DNA from: Bacterioplanes sp965233665
GTDB taxonomy: Bacteria > Pseudomonadota > Gammaproteobacteria > Pseudomonadales > Oceanobacteraceae
DNA: 64,000 nt
NCBI GenBank assembly: GCA_965233665.1
Contig: CBDDTG010000037.1
Span: 16,697-80,696 of the forward strand
Reading direction: 5' to 3'
The notes beneath the pieces are model-generated. The model saw only the letters and a program-made list of their open reading frames with translations. It ran no database searches and was not told where the DNA came from. Below are positions 60,605-64,000 of the stretch, in pieces. The number at the start of each line of letters is the position of its first letter. Position 1 is the stretch's first letter. Both the position numbers and the translations under genes were made by a program.

Positions 60605-61036
60605 ATGACCACAATTACCCGTAGTGCGCTGGTAATGCACAGTGCTGAGGAAATGTTCGAATTGGTCAATGACGTCAGTCGTTACCCCGAATTCCTCAGC
60701 GGCTGTGAACACACCGAAGTCCTCGATCAAGGTGAGGACTTCATTGAGGCCCGCCTGACCATTGCCAAGGCGGGCTTTAATCAGAGCTTCAGTACCCGCA
60801 ATACTTTAGAACGCCCAACGCGCATGGACATGCAGCTGGTCGATGGACCGTTTTCGCATTTCCATGGTATTTGGCTGTTTACACCACTCGCGGAAGACGC
60901 ATGCAAAGTGTCGCTTGAACTTGAGTTTGAGATCGCTAACCGCATCGCGGGTGCTGCCGTGGGGGCGGTGTTTAAGCAGATCGCCAACACCATGGTCGAT
61001 TCTTTTGTTCAACGAGCGAAGTACATTTATGGCTGA
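60605..61036 (+). CDS. ratA: RatA/Coq10-family protein
   Basis: A 143-residue START/SRPBCC-fold protein (MTTITRSALVMHSAEEMFEL, VNDVSRYPEFLSGCEHTEVL, SFVQRAKYIYG). In E. coli RatA was described as a toxin that blocks ribosome association, while homologues in mitochondria (Coq10) bind ubiquinone; either role may apply. The ATG at 60605 follows GAGAGG. It overlaps rnfH by 8 nt, the conserved ratA-rnfH pair. Confidence 0.92.
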   Translation: MTTITRSALVMHSAEEMFELVNDVSRYPEFLSGCEHTEVLDQGEDFIEARLTIAKAGFNQSFSTRNTLERPTRMDMQLVDGPFSHFHGIWLFTPLAEDACKVSLELEFEIANRIAGAAVGAVFKQIANTMVDSFVQRAKYIYG

Positions 61037-61328
61037 GTTGATTGAAGTCGAAGTGGCTTATGCGTTAGCGCACAAGCAAAGAATTTTGACGGTTCAGGTA
61101 GAAGAAGGGGCAACGTTGCTAGACGCTGTGCGCGCCTCTGGCATTGAACGCGAGTTCCCTGAGCTGGACATTGAGCAGGCGAAACTAGGGGTCTTTGGCA
61201 AGGCGTCACGCGCCCCGGACAAGGACACCGTGCGCGCAGGCGATCGCATAGAAATCTATCGTCCGCTGATCATCGACCCTAAGCAAGCACGTGCCAACCG
61301 TGCTGCCAAGGCAGCGGCCAAAGAGTAA
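61029..61328 (+). CDS. rnfH: RnfH-family protein
   Basis: A 99-residue RnfH/UPF0125 protein with a ubiquitin-like beta-grasp fold (IEVEVAYALAHKQRILTVQV, IEREFPELDIEQAKLGVFGK, GDRIEIYRPLIIDPKQAR). The ATG at 61029 overlaps the ratA stop; the reading open from 60843 is inside ratA. Function is unsettled; the name derives from rnf operons, which are not seen here. Confidence 0.92.
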   Translation: MAELIEVEVAYALAHKQRILTVQVEEGATLLDAVRASGIEREFPELDIEQAKLGVFGKASRAPDKDTVRAGDRIEIYRPLIIDPKQARANRAAKAAAKE

Positions 61329-61352
61329 TGGCCGCTGGGCAAGTTCAGGTCG

Positions 61353-61751
61353 TTACTCGCTGACCTGAATGGTGTCGGCCGATTCTTCTTGCTGTGGCAG
61401 GCTGTTCAGCTGATTTTCTTCGCTGAATTCAGCATCAGGCAACTTGCCGTCGTAGTGGCTGAAGCGGCCAGTGTCATCGAAGAACACACTGATGCGGTAA
61501 GACGTCACCACTTCATCGCGCTTTTCCAATGAGTAGAAGTAGTCCCAGCGTTGTTGTTCGAAGGGGTTGCCGAGAACAGGTGTACCCATCACATAGATGA
61601 CCTGGCGCGGTGTCATGCCTGGCTCCAGTTGAGTCAGCATGTCGGCGGTTACGATATTTCCCTGCTGTACGTTCAGTTTATAAACGCCGGGGAAGGTGCA
61701 ACCGGAAAGGGTTGCAATACCAAGTGAAACAGTCAGAATTAGAGCTCGCAT
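61353..61751 (-). CDS. bamE: Outer membrane assembly lipoprotein BamE
   Basis: A 132-residue lipoprotein of the BAM complex that stabilises BamA-BamD. The start at 61751 opens a lipoprotein signal ending in LSGC (Cys18). The mature part has FPGVYKLNVQQGNIVTADML, LEPGMTPRQVIYVMGTPVL and PFEQQRWDYFYSLEK, all typical of BamE/OmlA. It is divergent from fur with 86 bp between, the known omlA-fur arrangement. Confidence 0.95.
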   Translation of the reverse strand: MRALILTVSLGIATLSGCTFPGVYKLNVQQGNIVTADMLTQLEPGMTPRQVIYVMGTPVLGNPFEQQRWDYFYSLEKRDEVVTSYRISVFFDDTGRFSHYDGKLPDAEFSEENQLNSLPQQEESADTIQVSE

Positions 61752-61837
61752 GCGGTGTATCTCGTCAGTAGGGCTTGCGACGTGGCTGGCGATGATACCT
61801 GATAAGTTCCAATGCTGTGAAATATTCGAGGAAAGCA

Positions 61838-62242
61838 ATGTCCGAGCAAAACGTCGAGCTGCGCAAAGCGGGCCTTAAAGTCACTTTGCCACGGGTCAAA
61901 ATTCTGAGCATTCTGGAGAACAATCCAGACGCTCACCTCAGTGCGGAAGACGTTTATCGCTCGCTGATCGATAACGGCGAGGATGTCGGACTGGCAACTG
62001 TGTATCGCGTGTTAACCCAGTTTGAAAGCGCTGGCTTGGTGGTGCGCCATAACTTTGATGGCGGTCACTCAGTGTTTGAACTGGCGCGAGGTGAGCACCA
62101 TGACCACATGGTAAACGTCGATGATGGTTCGGTGATTGAATTTACCAACGATGAAATCGAGCGCTTACAGCACGAAATTGCTGAGTCACTGGGCTATGAG
62201 TTGGTGGATCATAGTTTGGTGCTGTACGTGCGCAAGAAGTGA
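61838..62242 (+). CDS. fur: Ferric uptake regulator Fur
   Basis: A 134-residue iron-responsive repressor. The ATG at 61838 has GAGGAAA upstream. The N-terminal winged helix is ELRKAGLKVTLPRVKILSIL with LSAEDVYRSLIDNGEDVGLA, and TVYRVLTQFESAGLVVRHNF recognises DNA. The metal sites lie in GGHSVFELARGEHHDHMVNV. The zinc-binding CxxC found in many Fur proteins is absent: the expected place reads HMVNVDDG. This is known from some gammaproteobacteria (Pseudomonas Fur also lacks it). Confidence 0.95.
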   Translation: MSEQNVELRKAGLKVTLPRVKILSILENNPDAHLSAEDVYRSLIDNGEDVGLATVYRVLTQFESAGLVVRHNFDGGHSVFELARGEHHDHMVNVDDGSVIEFTNDEIERLQHEIAESLGYELVDHSLVLYVRKK

Positions 62243-62263
62243 CGTAAAGCGAGTTTTAAGTAC

Positions 62264-62294
62264 AAAAAAGCCCGGCTGACTTGCCGGGCTTTTT
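62264..62294. terminator. Bidirectional terminator between fur and recN
   Basis: AAAAAAGCCCGGC, short loop, GCCGGGCTTTTT. It serves fur on the plus strand and recN on the minus strand. Confidence 0.9.
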
Positions 62295-62310
62295 CGTGTC
62301 TGGCTGCCAC

Positions 62311-63975
62311 TCAACGGGCCAGTTTCAGCATTTCTTGCGCGTGGGCCAGGGTTTGCTGTGTGATGTCGATGCCACCGAGCATACGAGCCACCTCTTCACA
62401 GCGCTGTTCATTGCTGAGTAAACGAATTTGAGTGTGTGTTGCCTTATCACCGCTGATTTTGCTCACTTGAAAATGCTGGTGTGCCTGAGCAGCCACCTGG
62501 GGTTGATGGGTCACACACATGACCTGCACCTGCTCACCCAAGCGACGCATTAATCGGCCCACACGTTCGGCTGTGCCGCCACCGATGCCGACATCCACCT
62601 CATCAAAAATAATGCTGCCAATGTCGTTACTTTGTGCCGTCACCACTTGAATCGCCAAGCTAATACGCGCCAGTTCACCACCAGAGGCGACTTTGGCCAG
62701 TGGCCCCATGGGCATGCCCGGGTTGGTCTGCACGTATAGCTCAACGTGGTCGATACCGGACGGGTTAGGTTTGGTCGTGGTGAAGCGGGTTTCTAGTTGG
62801 ACTTGCCCCAACGCCAATGCCTGCAGCTGTTCGGCGACTTGTTGGTCGAGTCGCTGCGCCGCTTGCTGGCGCTGCTGTGACAAGCTGGCAGCCTGTTGCT
62901 CAAACTGGTGTCTGTAATCATCGACCTGTTGTTGCAGTTGCTCCAAATCGTCATCGGATAGACTCAGCTGTTGCAGTTGTTGCTCCAGTGACTGCCAGTG
63001 CTCATACAAACTTTGTGGCTGTACTTGGTGTTTGCGCGCCATGGAAAAAATATCGCTGAGGCGACTTTCGACTTGTTGCAAGCGGTGGGGGTTGATGTCG
63101 ACGGTATCGATATAGCGTTGCAGTGAGTTGCCCGCTTCTTCTAGTTGAATATGGCCTTGTTGCAGCAGGTCACGGGCGTCAGTTAAATCGCTGTGGTCAT
63201 CGTCAATGGCCTGCAGTTGCTGGATCGCCTGAAACGCTAGCTGCACCGCACTGGTGTGGCTGTGTTCGTCGCCCTGGCACAACACCAGTGCTTGCTGACC
63301 GCTGAGCAGCATGGTTTCGGCGCCGGCCAAGCGCTTATGCTCGTTTTCTAGCTGCTCCAGCTCGTCGCCGCCCAGCTGCAACTCGCGTAGTTCTTCTACC
63401 TGATAGCTCAGTAGCTGCTTTTGCGCTTCGCTCTCCTGGCTGTGTTCGCGCAGCTGGCGCAAATGCTGAGCCGCTTTTTGCCACTGGCGGTGCAATTGGC
63501 GTACTTGGCTGCACAAGGGGGTTAAATCAGCAAAGTTGTCGATCAGCTGACGGGCGGTATCTGGCTGCAATAGACGTTGGTGGGCGTGTTGAGCATGAAT
63601 GTCGATCAACTGAGCCGCTAACTCGCGCAGCTCATTTAAAGTGCTGTTGCGGCCGTTGATGTAGGCGCGTGAGCGACCTTCACGCGAGACCACACGGCGT
63701 AGCAAGACTTCATCATCATCTAAGGGCAGGTCACGTTCGCTGAGCCACTGGCGTGCCGCCTGATTAATACGAAAGGTAGCACTGACCTCTGCTCGCTGTG
63801 CCCCTTGGCGCACACAGCCTGCTTCTGCACGCTGCCCTAAGGCTAAGCCTAGGGCATCCAATAAGATGGATTTACCAGCACCGGTTTCACCTGTGATGAC
63901 CACCATGCCGTGGCGAAATTCCAATTCCAGCTGCTCTACCAAAGCGAACTGATGGATGAACAGATGATTGAGCAT
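62311..63975 (-). CDS. recN: DNA repair protein RecN
   Basis: A 554-residue SMC-like ATPase acting in double-strand break repair. The Walker A is VVITGETGAGKSILLDALGL; long Gln/Leu-rich coiled coils follow (residues ~150-370). The C-terminal head has the signature KVASGGELARISLAIQ and the Walker B SIIFDEVDVGIGGGTAERVG. It has the full length of the family. The start is 25 nt from the window edge, so its promoter, probably LexA-controlled in many relatives, is not fully visible. Confidence 0.96.
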   Translation of the reverse strand: MLNHLFIHQFALVEQLELEFRHGMVVITGETGAGKSILLDALGLALGQRAEAGCVRQGAQRAEVSATFRINQAARQWLSERDLPLDDDEVLLRRVVSREGRSRAYINGRNSTLNELRELAAQLIDIHAQHAHQRLLQPDTARQLIDNFADLTPLCSQVRQLHRQWQKAAQHLRQLREHSQESEAQKQLLSYQVEELRELQLGGDELEQLENEHKRLAGAETMLLSGQQALVLCQGDEHSHTSAVQLAFQAIQQLQAIDDDHSDLTDARDLLQQGHIQLEEAGNSLQRYIDTVDINPHRLQQVESRLSDIFSMARKHQVQPQSLYEHWQSLEQQLQQLSLSDDDLEQLQQQVDDYRHQFEQQAASLSQQRQQAAQRLDQQVAEQLQALALGQVQLETRFTTTKPNPSGIDHVELYVQTNPGMPMGPLAKVASGGELARISLAIQVVTAQSNDIGSIIFDEVDVGIGGGTAERVGRLMRRLGEQVQVMCVTHQPQVAAQAHQHFQVSKISGDKATHTQIRLLSNEQRCEEVARMLGGIDITQQTLAHAQEMLKLAR

Positions 63976-64000
63976 ACCCCTGCCCCTATCTGAATGGATA

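Noticed and set aside
61344..61369. Inverted repeat TTCAGGTC/GACCTGAA as a terminator of rnfH
   Set aside because: It overlaps the end of bamE and lacks a U-tract on either strand; left as a possible stem only.
1..64000. CRISPR array, tRNA, rRNA and integron or IS transposase genes
   Set aside because: No regularly spaced direct repeats, cloverleaf outside the tmRNA, rRNA core sequence or transposase was found by reading.

Overview
The window looks like the chromosome of a marine-type gammaproteobacterium, of moderately high GC and perhaps near the Oceanospirillales. This is inferred from gene content and not from any search. The right end carries the housekeeping order smpB, ratA, rnfH, bamE, fur, recN that I know from Pseudomonas-like genomes. 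The tmRNA encodes the tag ANDENYALAA. A holD-like gene precedes rimI, and RoxSR-type regulators and a complete arginine succinyltransferase (AST) pathway are present. No rRNA, tRNA, CRISPR array, prophage or transposase gene was seen.

Region 1 (1-8.4 kb): four translationally coupled genes for exported proteins that share a motif at the mature N-terminus, then leuA, a holD-like gene, rimI and a membrane protein whose N-terminus may be frameshifted. Region 2 (8.4-13.2 kb): a 264-bp MITE-like element with perfect 25-bp terminal inverted repeats fills the gap between the convergent membrane-protein and roxR genes. RoxSR and modABC follow on the minus strand. Region 3 (13.2-18.7 kb): a crotonase-family gene and a minus-strand light-repair operon of a (6-4)-type iron-sulfur photolyase, a DUF2256 protein, a DASH cryptochrome broken by two homopolymer frameshifts, and a further photolyase. 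Region 4 (18.9-32.5 kb): two giant RTX-type secreted proteins with DUF4347 N-termini and DUF4214 C-termini, in inverted orientation around a VC0807-family membrane gene, then three paralogous exported tail-collar-domain proteins.

Region 5 (32.7-35.2 kb): lipA, a periplasmic solute-binding protein and a DCC-family (DUF393) protein. Region 6 (35.3-42.8 kb): a complete V-type ATPase operon in the order B-D-I-K-E-X-A, where X resembles DUF2764. This is an exact circular permutation of the chlamydial/spirochaete order E-X-A-B-D-I-K. Region 7 (42.8-53.1 kb): arginine catabolism by the AST pathway, split over three transcription units (lrp1-astE, astC-astA-astD-DUF1338, astA2-astB) with an Lrp/AsnC-type regulator at each end. 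Region 8 (53.1-57.8 kb): small conserved genes (ybaK, DUF1653, SIMPL, DUF1244), a DJ-1/PfpI enzyme divergent from a LysR regulator, a lone cNMP-binding protein and a His-rich periplasmic protein. Region 9 (58-64 kb): ssrA, smpB, a sodium:neurotransmitter-type symporter, ratA, rnfH, bamE, fur and recN.

The points most worth following are the permuted V-ATPase operon, the photolyase operon with its slippery-run cryptochrome and candidate light operator, the paired DUF4347 giants with their possible His/Cys dyad, and the four-gene exported family at the left end.
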